A DNA stretch of 60,299 bases from Deltaproteobacteria bacterium (GTDB taxonomy: Bacteria > Desulfobacterota > JADFVX01): contig JAOUBX010000022.1 in the NCBI GenBank assembly GCA_029860075.1, positions 1-60,299 on the forward strand, read 5' to 3'. A model generated the notes under the pieces. That model worked only from the letters and a program-made list of their open reading frames with translations. It searched no databases and had not been told where the DNA came from. Below are positions 53,053 to 60,299 of this stretch, piece after piece (within the stretch, counting starts at the first letter, position 1; each line of letters starts with the position of its first letter). Made by a program: the position numbers and the translations under genes.

Positions 53053-53793
53053 TCAGAAACTCCACGGCCTTAGCTCTTCCATGGAGCTGTAATTGGTCAA
53101 ATCAAGATGCAGGGGCGTAACGGAAATAAAATTCTCCGATACGGCCTGAAAGTCGGAATCCTCAATATGCTCGAATCCAAGGCTGTCCCCTCCTATCCAG
53201 AAATATTTCCTTCCCCTTGGATCAAGTTTTTCGACGACGGCATCACCGTAAATACGTTTCCCTTGCCTCGTAATCTTCCAGCCCTGAAGGGCTTCCTTTT
53301 TGATATTGGGAACATTGACATTTAAAAGCGTATCTTTGGGAAGCCCCTTTTCCACGACACGCCTTGTTACTCTTAAAGCGGCATCGATAGCCGTATCAAA
53401 TATGAAGCCGCTCTTCGTCGTCAGAGACATGGCAATGGAAGGAATACCGAGAAGTGTCCCCTCCATGGCAGCCGACACGGTCCCCGAATAAGTAATATCA
53501 TCACCCATATTAGCGCCCTTATTTATGCCGGAAACAACAATGTCCGGCCTCACGTCAAGGAGGCCGTTGACGGCCAGGTTGACACAGTCCGTGGGCGTAC
53601 CGTCAATAGCATAACGATTTTTTGAAACTTCATCGACGCGCAGGGGATGATGGAGACTCAGGGAATGCCCCGTTGCGCTTCTTTCCCTGTCGGGAGCCAC
53701 AACATAAACATTACCCGCTTCCTCCAGCGCATCGGCAAGAAGGGTTATGCCTTCGGAATGGATGCCATCATCATTTGTAACAAGAATATTCAA
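53053..53793 (-). CDS. surE: 5'-nucleotidase / survival protein SurE
   Basis: Metal-dependent nucleoside monophosphatase of 246 residues. It begins LNILVTNDDGIHSEG with D8-D9 and Asn binding the metal, followed by VVAPDRERSATGHSLSLHHPLRV and VSGINKGANMGDDITYSGTV. The start is a TTG at 53793, where the family sequence begins. The same frame is open further left and would extend through tRNA-Pro, but that part reads like a translated tRNA and is not coding. No strong ribosome site precedes the TTG. Confidence 0.93.
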   Translation of the reverse strand: MNILVTNDDGIHSEGITLLADALEEAGNVYVVAPDRERSATGHSLSLHHPLRVDEVSKNRYAIDGTPTDCVNLAVNGLLDVRPDIVVSGINKGANMGDDITYSGTVSAAMEGTLLGIPSIAMSLTTKSGFIFDTAIDAALRVTRRVVEKGLPKDTLLNVNVPNIKKEALQGWKITRQGKRIYGDAVVEKLDPRGRKYFWIGGDSLGFEHIEDSDFQAVSENFISVTPLHLDLTNYSSMEELRPWSF

Positions 53794-53927
53794 GGATATT
53801 AACTGCTGAAATATTGAAGGGTATTTTGAATCTCCGGCGGGCGCCTTCCCCGTGGCTTGCCGCTTCAAAGTGGAAGCCGGACTCCACATACATACACCGC
53901 TGGTTGCGCCACAGTGGCTGTTTTTGA

Positions 53928-54005
<78 letters not shown>

Positions 54006-54018
54006 ATACCAGCCACCC

Positions 54019-54047
54019 AATATAGTACAAAAGCCGATTTAAGTCCA
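54019..54047 (-). promoter_or_regulatory. Possible promoter of tRNA-Pro
   Basis: On the minus strand TGGACT (54042-54047), a 17-base spacer and TATATT (54019-54024). It sits across the end of the antiporter gene and points at tRNA-Pro, 14 bases from the 5' end; the tRNA would start with a very short leader. Confidence 0.5.
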
Positions 54048-55274
54048 CACTTTTTTCTCTTCATCACCATCGATCCTCTCACCATAGCGAACATAAAATC
54101 GCTCCATCACCAGGGGAGGAATGACTGTTGTCACGGCCACAACGATAATAAGGGCCGCATAAACCTCGTTGCTCAATATATTTGAGGCCCTGCCGAGTTC
54201 GGCAAAGATAAGCCCTACCTCTCCCCGGGGTATCATGGCGAAACCGATAAGAAATTTCCTGTACATATTATCGCTTATAATCATTGCACCGAGAAGCTTG
54301 CCGGCAAAAGCGCCAATAATAATAAGAATTGAAAAGGACCAGATAAAGGACGAAGTCCAGTCTATGACCCTGAAATTAAGAGAGAGGCCCACCATAACAA
54401 AGAAGATGGGAGTAAAGAGATGGATAATAGGCTTGATATCATTGTCTACCCTGTCTGCAAAATCAGGGTCTGAATGTATAGCCACTCCCATGGGGAGAAC
54501 AAAGCGGCGGCTAAGAGCGAGACCGGCGGCAAATCCTCCCAGTATTTCAGGAGCGCCCACAGCATGGGCAAGCCAGGCAAAGAAGAGAACCAGGGAAACA
54601 ACTGTCGTCGATATAACGCCTCTCGTCTGGCTGATAGCTTCTACCTTCCTTATCCATCCCGAGATGAGCTTTGCCAGCAAGGGAGCCATCATGAGGAATA
54701 AAACAACAAAAATAATTACCCTTACCGAGTTTCCAAGGCTTACCCCGCCGCCTGCTGAAAATTCATACAGGATGGCAAGAAGGACAATGCCCATAATGTC
54801 ATCCATAACGGCAGCACCAAGCACTACCTGGGCCTCATGACTGTGATGACGATCAAGGTCGGTAAGCACCCGGATAGTAATCCCTATACTTGTTGCCGTA
54901 ATGGTTCCGCCAATGAAGAGCGAAACGAGAAGACTGAGATTGAAAATTCCGTAACTGATGCAGAAACCGAAAAGAAAAGGGGCGACAAAACCAACAATAG
55001 CAACAATGGTTGCCTTTGCACCGGACCTTGTAAGTTCGGTAATGTCCGTTTCGAGGCCCACTTCGAAGAGAAGCAGAATAACGCCTATCTCGGCAAGGAG
55101 TTTCAGTATATCGTTGGGTTGGATAAGCCCGAGAATACTGGGACCGAAGATGATGCCCGCCAGTATTTCACCCGTTACCGACGGCGCGCCCATATGGGCT
55201 GCAACCTCGCCGAGAAAACGGGCGGACATGAGAATAATGATAAGGTGAAGAAAAAAAGAATGTACTTCCATCAA
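54039..55274 (-). CDS. Cation:proton antiporter (CPA2, KefB/NapA-like)
   Basis: Integral membrane protein of 411 residues with about 11-12 membrane segments. Characteristic pieces are [64 protein letters not shown] (with the two adjacent aspartates of the ion site), [13 protein letters not shown] and [18 protein letters not shown]. There is no C-terminal RCK/TrkA-N domain. It would exchange Na+ or K+ for H+ across the inner membrane. Ion preference is not deducible here. Confidence 0.9.
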   Translation of the reverse strand: MMEVHSFFLHLIIILMSARFLGEVAAHMGAPSVTGEILAGIIFGPSILGLIQPNDILKLLAEIGVILLLFEVGLETDITELTRSGAKATIVAIVGFVAPFLFGFCISYGIFNLSLLVSLFIGGTITATSIGITIRVLTDLDRHHSHEAQVVLGAAVMDDIMGIVLLAILYEFSAGGGVSLGNSVRVIIFVVLFLMMAPLLAKLISGWIRKVEAISQTRGVISTTVVSLVLFFAWLAHAVGAPEILGGFAAGLALSRRFVLPMGVAIHSDPDFADRVDNDIKPIIHLFTPIFFVMVGLSLNFRVIDWTSSFIWSFSILIIIGAFAGKLLGAMIISDNMYRKFLIGFAMIPRGEVGLIFAELGRASNILSNEVYAALIIVVAVTTVIPPLVMERFYVRYGERIDGDEEKKVWT

Positions 55275-55329
55275 AACACCTTTTAAATAAAATTCTCTTC
55301 AGGCACCCCACATCCGCCGCTCCCCTGGT

Positions 55330-57195
55330 TCATTCCTGTGACGAACGGCGGGCCAGTTCTTTAAGCAAAGTGCCGGCAAATGTCCTGCTGATTCCCTTTA
55401 CTGACGCAAGTTCCCCGGCAGAAGCCTCAATGATTCCCTGGAGACTGCCGAACCTTGAAATAAGCGCCTTTTTAGTCACCGGCCCAAGCCCTTTAATATC
55501 ATCAAGCGGCGAAGAGAGGGCCTTTTTCCCTCTCAGTTTTTTATGATAGGCAACGGCAAACCGGTGCGCCTCATCTCTTATTCTCTGGAACAAAAAGAGC
55601 ATACCGCTTCGCTCCTTAAGCTTTAAAGGGTTCTTTCTGCCCGGCGCATAAACTCGTTCATCACGCTTCTCCTTGCCCCCTTTCACATGAAAAACCTTTT
55701 CCTTGGCCAGAGCAAGGAGATCGATTTCTTCCGAGAGACCGGATTCTTCAAGCGCCTTCATTGCCACGCCCAATTGCCCGCGCCCGCCATCGACAACAAT
55801 AAGGTCCGGCAGGTCTTTTTCATCAAGACCCCGGTTTAACCGGCGGGTCAACACCTCATACATCATGGCAAAATCATCACTCCCGTCTGCGCCTTTAATT
55901 TTGAACCGGCGGTATTTGTCCTTACGGGCTTCACCATTAATGAAAACAACCGTAGACCCTGTTGCATTGGTTCCCTGGATATTTGAAATATCAAAACACT
56001 CCATCCTCTGGGGTATTTTTTTAAGAGAAAAAGTGTTCATCACCTCTTCCAGCAAGGCCTGTCCTGAAAGTTCCTTTTTCCTCCCTGCCACAAAAGTCTG
56101 CCCGGCATTCTTCGATGCCATTTGAAGCAGATTAACCTTGTCCCCTCTCCTGGGACAGGTAAGGCGAACACGCTTTTCACGAAGTTCACCAAGCCACTCT
56201 TCCATAACAGGTATATCCTCTATGTCACAGGGAATAATTACTTCAGCAGGCACATACCGTCCCCCGCTATAATAACGTCTCACAAAGGAAGAGATAATCT
56301 CACTATCGGGCATTTCCTGGTTTGTAAAATTAAATCCCTTCCCTCCGCTCACCTTCCCTTCCCGTATAAAAAGCACATAAATTGCCAGCGCCGTCCCCTC
56401 ACGGAACAAACCGACCACATCCCTTTCATCGGAGAGCCTGGTAAAAACCCGTTGTTTTTCAAGGGTCCTCTTAATATTATCGATGCAATCTCTCAGTCTG
56501 GCAGCTTCCTCAAATTCAAGTTCACCGGCCGCTTCCTTCATCCTTTTCTTAAATCGTGAAATAATTTCACCGCTTCTGCCTTCAAGAAAAAGAACAACCT
56601 CTTCCATCATTGCCCGGTAAAAGGCAATCCCGATATGGCCGCAGCAAGGTCCTGAGCATCTTTTAATCTGATAACTGAGACAAGGCCTCACCCTGTTTTT
56701 GAAATTGCTCTCCCTGCATGTTCGCAAGGGAAATACTTTCTGGATGAGGGCCAGCGTCTCTCTAAGGGCCTGGGCCGAAGCATAGGGCCCAAAATATCGC
56801 ACGCCCTTCCCGTCATCTTTTTTCTTAATACGAACAACTTCAACACGGGGATAATCGAGGTTCATGTCTATCTTTAGACTGAGGTAGGTTTTATCGTCTT
56901 TGAGATTAATATTGTAACGGGGACGGTGTTTTTTTATGAGAATATCTTCAACAATAAGGGCCTCCTTCTCCGTACCGGTTACCATCACCTCAATTGAATC
57001 GACCCGCTTCATGAGAAACTTGACATGATATCTCTCATCATGACCGTTAAAATAGGAGCGAACACGGCTTTTCAGGCTCCTCGCCTTTCCCACATAGATA
57101 ACCTCCCCTTTGTCACTTTTCATGAGATACACACCGGGTGAGGCAGGAAATTTACTTATATGGTCCTCAAGTTTTTGAAGGGTAGATTCAGTCAT
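55330..57195 (-). CDS. uvrC: Excinuclease ABC subunit C
   Basis: Nucleotide-excision-repair nuclease of 621 residues. The GIY-YIG domain begins FPASPGVYLMKSDKGEVIYVGKAR (3' incision). RPCLSYQIKRCSGPCCG carries the cysteine cluster. A UvrB-binding UVR motif lies near 208-240 (FKKRMKEAAGELEFEEAARLRD). The C-terminal endonuclease domain has MECFDISNIQGTNATGS and LIVVDGGRGQL (5' incision), and a helix-hairpin-helix tail reads DDIKGLGPVTKKALISRFG. Length is normal. Confidence 0.97.
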   Translation of the reverse strand: MTESTLQKLEDHISKFPASPGVYLMKSDKGEVIYVGKARSLKSRVRSYFNGHDERYHVKFLMKRVDSIEVMVTGTEKEALIVEDILIKKHRPRYNINLKDDKTYLSLKIDMNLDYPRVEVVRIKKKDDGKGVRYFGPYASAQALRETLALIQKVFPLRTCRESNFKNRVRPCLSYQIKRCSGPCCGHIGIAFYRAMMEEVVLFLEGRSGEIISRFKKRMKEAAGELEFEEAARLRDCIDNIKRTLEKQRVFTRLSDERDVVGLFREGTALAIYVLFIREGKVSGGKGFNFTNQEMPDSEIISSFVRRYYSGGRYVPAEVIIPCDIEDIPVMEEWLGELREKRVRLTCPRRGDKVNLLQMASKNAGQTFVAGRKKELSGQALLEEVMNTFSLKKIPQRMECFDISNIQGTNATGSTVVFINGEARKDKYRRFKIKGADGSDDFAMMYEVLTRRLNRGLDEKDLPDLIVVDGGRGQLGVAMKALEESGLSEEIDLLALAKEKVFHVKGGKEKRDERVYAPGRKNPLKLKERSGMLFLFQRIRDEAHRFAVAYHKKLRGKKALSSPLDDIKGLGPVTKKALISRFGSLQGIIEASAGELASVKGISRTFAGTLLKELARRSSQE

Positions 57196-57608
57196 TTTCC
57201 TGGTCTGATTTTTTTCTTATATACCTATATATTACATGATTGGCAAGTGTTTAAAAATCTATAAATACCAGGATTTCTAAGAAATGTTGCAGATTTATGG
57301 AAATGTCAGAGGCATATCGTCTGATACAGCAGGCAGGAAAAGGAAATCCCGGCTCATCAGGAAACTGTTAGCCGGGTTAAACAGGAAAAAAACAATAAGT
57401 GCCGCTGTGGGCGGAAAAAGAATTAAGTTTAAGACGTTTTTTTCAGATACGCAATTTCTCAAAATATCAATCAACCTCCCCGCCGCAACCAGCGGGGTAT
57501 GAGCGCAGAGACTGCATCCCAACTTTATTGGGACTAGCTGCGGAAGATGCAGCAGCCAGGGATTCAAAAAAAATAAACAAACTCTTATCCATCTTCAAGG
57601 AGAAGAGA
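57196..57608. other. Intergenic region with clustered inverted repeats
   Basis: No convincing gene lies in these 413 bases; short open frames have no ribosome site or family look. Several inverted repeats are packed here: CCCGGCT/AGCCGGG (57348-57354 and 57370-57376), CCCCGC/GCGGGG (57478-57483 and 57492-57497), and CTGCATC/GATGCAG (57512-57518 and 57546-57552) which encloses TCCCAA/TTGGGA (57517-57522 and 57528-57533). The left end (57196-57300) is AT-rich and should contain the uvrC promoter, which I cannot place with confidence. Confidence 0.6.
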
Positions 57609-60299
57609 TTATTTTGTACCAATATGTAATGTTCCCCCTCCTCCATTTCTTGCTCCGTTACTGCCGCTTCCACTCAAGCCGCCTTTAAACTCTATGTTAG
57701 TCGGAGGGAAATTAATACTATTACTGTAAATAGCGATCCGTCCCCCTCCTCCTCCGCCGCCGGCAGCTGAAATCCCTCCATTAGCAGTGATTTTCCCACT
57801 ACCGTAAATCATCCAGGCATCAATGACTATCCCTCCACCACTGCCGGCTCCAACACTTGAATTAGCAGGGCTTTCACCATTGGCAATAATATTTCCATCC
57901 ACATTCAGAGTGTCTGTTTTGAGCAACAGATAGCCGCCTCCATTTCCTCCCTGATAACTCGTTGGATATCCTCCACCACCACTACCGACTTCACTGAAAG
58001 AGCTAAAGTTTTCATAAGTTACATTAACTGAACCGCCGGATAAAAGACCTCCAAGGCCTCCATAACTTCCGCCATTACGGCTCGTACTGCCCCCTGAAGA
58101 AGTATTCCCCGAAGTTCTTCCATTAATGCTGCTATTCCCCGGTTTATATCCTCCAAGGTAGCCCTTACCGGTCACATCGATCTTACTGTCAGCATCTATT
58201 TCTACCGTGCCTGACACATTCATCTCAAGATGATGTTCTGTACTCCCGGTAGTCGCTATTTGCGAAAGGGTTCCCCCATTAATCACAGATACATTTGCTG
58301 AGTGAACAGTGCCGGCTTCGAGATAGGCGCCGTTAATCACAATGGCCTGATCCACAATCAGCCAGTCAGGAGTTTTAAGCCTCCCCTTCTCTTTAACGGT
58401 CAGGTTATCCAAAACATAAACGCCTGTATAGCTATCTCCTACAGATGCATCGAGATCAAGTGCTCCTTCACTGATATCTGTAAATAAAGTTGTTGACGTA
58501 TTATCCAGAACTGTAAAGTAACGGTCCACATCCTTGCGAGGCCTGAATTTCAAACCTTTAAGGGCGCCCGGTTGCCAGGTCGCCTGACTGTCGGTAATGC
58601 TGTAAGCGTTATCAATAACAACCTCATTAACTGCTGTAATCGTTCCGGTTCCAATCGAAGCAAGAGGCGTTACCTTCGTATATTCTACGCTACCGTTATC
58701 TACAATGATAGAGCCATTCGTACTGCCGGTGGCCTTCAGGTAAATCGTACCAGCCCCGCCATTTTTATATATATCGGTACTTGCAGTCGATCTCCTTGCG
58801 CCATAGGCATGAATGTTTCCTTCGGGCAATGTCATCGTGTCATAATACAAGGCAATGCGGCCACCGCCGCCACTGCCTGCCGAAATGCCTCCACTCAATC
58901 CACCGTTTGCTCTGATTATACCGCTGCCGGAAATAGTAGATGCTTCTATCCTTACACCACCTCCACTGCCGCCACCACCGTGCGGGTCGACTCCCATTTC
59001 TCCATTTGCTATTATATATCCAGCGAGAGTCAATACCCCCGTTTTAATCCTTACAAGCCCACCTCCGTTTCCTGCCTGCTGCTTATACGAGGCATAACCA
59101 CCTCCACCACTTCCCACTTCGTTGGGGTCTGTCAAATCGCCATAGGCTTCGTTTACACCATCGTATGTGCCTGTTATTGAACTACTCATGCCGCCATGAC
59201 CACCGTAACTGCCGCCATCCATCAGCTTACTGCCGCCTGACGCTGTATTTCCTATCGTCCGCCCGTTTTCACTGCTGTTCCCGTCGCGCCTGCCGCCAAG
59301 GTAACCCTTGCCGGTCACGTCGATACTGCTCGTTGAATCGATGTTCAGGCTTCCAGATTGTATCTCCAGTTTCGATTCAGTCGTTATTGTCGCAGCACTA
59401 TGACTAAGAACACTGTTATCTATGAGCATCAGTGCACCAGACACAACAATTACATCTGAGGCCGTTACACCACTCTTGACAAGGGTCAGGTCGCCAAGAA
59501 CATTCAGCCCCTTCGAAAGATATAAATTACTCCCACCCTTTACCGTAATGGTATCGTAAGTCCCCCCCGGCACAGGCGTTATCTTCGTATGCTCAACACC
59601 ATCATTATTTACAATAATAGAGCCATTCGTACTGTCGGTGGCCTTCAGGTAAATCGTACCAGCCCCGCCATTTTTATATGTATCGGTACCTGTAGTCGAT
59701 CTCCTTGCGCCATAGGCATGAATGTTTCCTTCGGGCAATGTCATCGTGTCATAATACAAGGCAATGCGACCACCGCCGCCACTGCCTGCCGAAGTGCTTC
59801 CACCCAACCCACCGTTTGCGCTGATTATGCCGCTGCCGGAAATAGTAGAAGCTTCTATCCTTACACCACCTCCACTGCCGCCGCCACTGAACTGGTCGAC
59901 TCCCATTTCTCCATTTGCTATTATATATCCAGCGAGAGTCAATACCCCCGTTTTAATCCTTACAAGCCCACCTCCATTTCCTGCCTCATCACTATGCCAG
60001 GCAGAACCACCTCCACCACTTCCCACTTCGTTGGGGTCTGTCAAATCGCCATAGGCTTCGTTTACACCATCGTATGTGCCTGTTGTTGAACTACTCATGC
60101 CGCCATGACCACCGTAACTGCCGCCATCCGAATTTTTGCTGCCGCCTGACGCTGTATTTCCTATCGTCCGCCCGTTTTCACCGCTGTTCCCGTTGCGCCT
60201 GCCGCCAAGGTAACCCTTGCCGGTCACGTCGATACTGCTCGTTGAATCGATGTTCAGGCTTCCAGATTGTATCTCCAGTTTCGATTCAGTCGTTATTGT
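57609..60299 (-). CDS. Large glycine-rich repeat protein, probable surface or secreted beta-helical protein (partial at 5' end)
   Basis: At least 896 residues, open through the right edge, so the N-terminus is missing. Three related units start near VTGKGYLGG. Each then has NGRT-GNT-SGGS, GGSYGG-GG, SEVGSGGGG or NEVGSGGGG, AGNGGGLVRIKTG, IIANGE, SGGGVRIEA, SGSGIISANGG and GSGGGGRIALY. The first two units are almost identical and 303 residues apart; the third, near the C-terminus, has diverged. Gly, Ser, Thr, Asn and short hydrophobic strands suggest a right-handed beta-helix of the adhesin type. The stop at 57609 falls inside the third unit. Export signals cannot be judged. Confidence 0.8.
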   Translation of the reverse strand, partial: TITTESKLEIQSGSLNIDSTSSIDVTGKGYLGGRRNGNSGENGRTIGNTASGGSKNSDGGSYGGHGGMSSSTTGTYDGVNEAYGDLTDPNEVGSGGGGSAWHSDEAGNGGGLVRIKTGVLTLAGYIIANGEMGVDQFSGGGSGGGVRIEASTISGSGIISANGGLGGSTSAGSGGGGRIALYYDTMTLPEGNIHAYGARRSTTGTDTYKNGGAGTIYLKATDSTNGSIIVNNDGVEHTKITPVPGGTYDTITVKGGSNLYLSKGLNVLGDLTLVKSGVTASDVIVVSGALMLIDNSVLSHSAATITTESKLEIQSGSLNIDSTSSIDVTGKGYLGGRRDGNSSENGRTIGNTASGGSKLMDGGSYGGHGGMSSSITGTYDGVNEAYGDLTDPNEVGSGGGGYASYKQQAGNGGGLVRIKTGVLTLAGYIIANGEMGVDPHGGGGSGGGVRIEASTISGSGIIRANGGLSGGISAGSGGGGRIALYYDTMTLPEGNIHAYGARRSTASTDIYKNGGAGTIYLKATGSTNGSIIVDNGSVEYTKVTPLASIGTGTITAVNEVVIDNAYSITDSQATWQPGALKGLKFRPRKDVDRYFTVLDNTSTTLFTDISEGALDLDASVGDSYTGVYVLDNLTVKEKGRLKTPDWLIVDQAIVINGAYLEAGTVHSANVSVINGGTLSQIATTGSTEHHLEMNVSGTVEIDADSKIDVTGKGYLGGYKPGNSSINGRTSGNTSSGGSTSRNGGSYGGLGGLLSGGSVNVTYENFSSFSEVGSGGGGYPTSYQGGNGGGYLLLKTDTLNVDGNIIANGESPANSSVGAGSGGGIVIDAWMIYGSGKITANGGISAAGGGGGGGRIAIYSNSINFPPTNIEFKGGLSGSGSNGARNGGGGTLHIGTK
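58668..59390 (-). repeat. Left copy of a 909-bp tandem repeat in the glycine-rich gene
   Basis: Bases 58668-59390 match 59577-60299 at a constant offset of 909, with few differences, mostly in short loops. The offset is a multiple of three, so the frame is kept. The right copy runs to the window edge. Confidence 0.9.
59577..60299 (-). repeat. Right copy of the 909-bp tandem repeat, cut by the window edge
   Basis: It corresponds to 58668-59390 shifted by 909 bases. The repeat may go on beyond the window, so the full copy number is unknown. Confidence 0.88.

Noticed and set aside
57284..57567. Short open frames on both strands between uvrC and the repeat gene
   Set aside because: They overlap each other and the inverted repeats, and lack ribosome sites.
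58572..60089. Long plus-strand open frames opposite the glycine-rich gene, themselves repeated
   Set aside because: They are the mirror of the 909-bp repeat; the minus frame has the glycine-rich beta-helix pattern and stays open through the whole stretch.

Overview
The window reads as chromosome of a Gram-negative bacterium, probably of the former Deltaproteobacteria (Desulfobacterota or a relative). The pointers are the order tig-clpP-clpX-lon-hup, a response regulator with a long Ala/Pro/Glu-rich tail next to two CheW-like genes, a surE-pcm-yqaA-nlpD-like run, a lipoprotein with a lipobox, and an outer-surface type glycan locus. No 16S gene or other decisive marker is present, so the phylum call is inference.

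Left part (1-33.4 kb, all on the plus strand, AT-rich, tightly packed): one large cell-surface glycan locus. Positions 2-9256 hold sugar-nucleotide and nonulosonic-acid type genes: an oxidoreductase tail, a DegT aminotransferase, an NAD-dependent epimerase, a GNAT acetyltransferase, a NeuB-type synthase, an intact AsnB, an N-acetyl sugar amidotransferase with a degenerate zinc ribbon, and two methyltransferases. Next come a tandem pair of degenerate methyltransferase-like proteins and a second AsnB homologue whose glutaminase site is dead (Cys2 to Ser plus two further changes). They are followed by a B12-binding radical SAM protein, a GT42-like protein, two methyltransferases, an ABC exporter of MsbA/PglK type, a SPASM radical SAM enzyme, three glycosyltransferases, an alpha/alpha-toroid-like protein, a methyltransferase and a sulfotransferase. 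The right part has three more glycosyltransferases, a WecG/TagA enzyme, a hexapeptide acyltransferase, a second sulfotransferase, a broken wecG remnant and a membrane sugar-phosphate transferase that would start the glycan on undecaprenyl phosphate. No Wzx flippase or Wzy polymerase is visible; the ABC exporter may be the flippase.

Right part (33.4-60.3 kb, less AT-rich, mostly minus strand): core housekeeping genes. In order they are a nitroreductase, a Dabb protein, era, a radical SAM protein, rnc, nadC, valS, a receiver protein with an extended tail, two CheW-like proteins, tRNA-Asp, tRNA-Val, hup, lon, clpX, clpP, tig and tRNA-Leu. After these come a stand-alone receiver (plus strand), tRNA-His, apt, an NlpD-like lipoprotein, a YqaA/DedA protein, pcm, surE, tRNA-Pro, a cation/proton antiporter and uvrC. 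The window ends inside a large glycine-rich repeat protein built from a 909-bp tandem DNA repeat.

The genes most worth a second look are the amide-forming set in the glycan locus (AsnB, amidotransferase with lost zinc ligands, glutaminase-dead AsnB) embedded among seven methyltransferase-like and two sulfotransferase genes, the structured leader with a terminator-like hairpin directly before tRNA-Leu-tig-clpP-clpX-lon, and the tandem-repeat surface protein.
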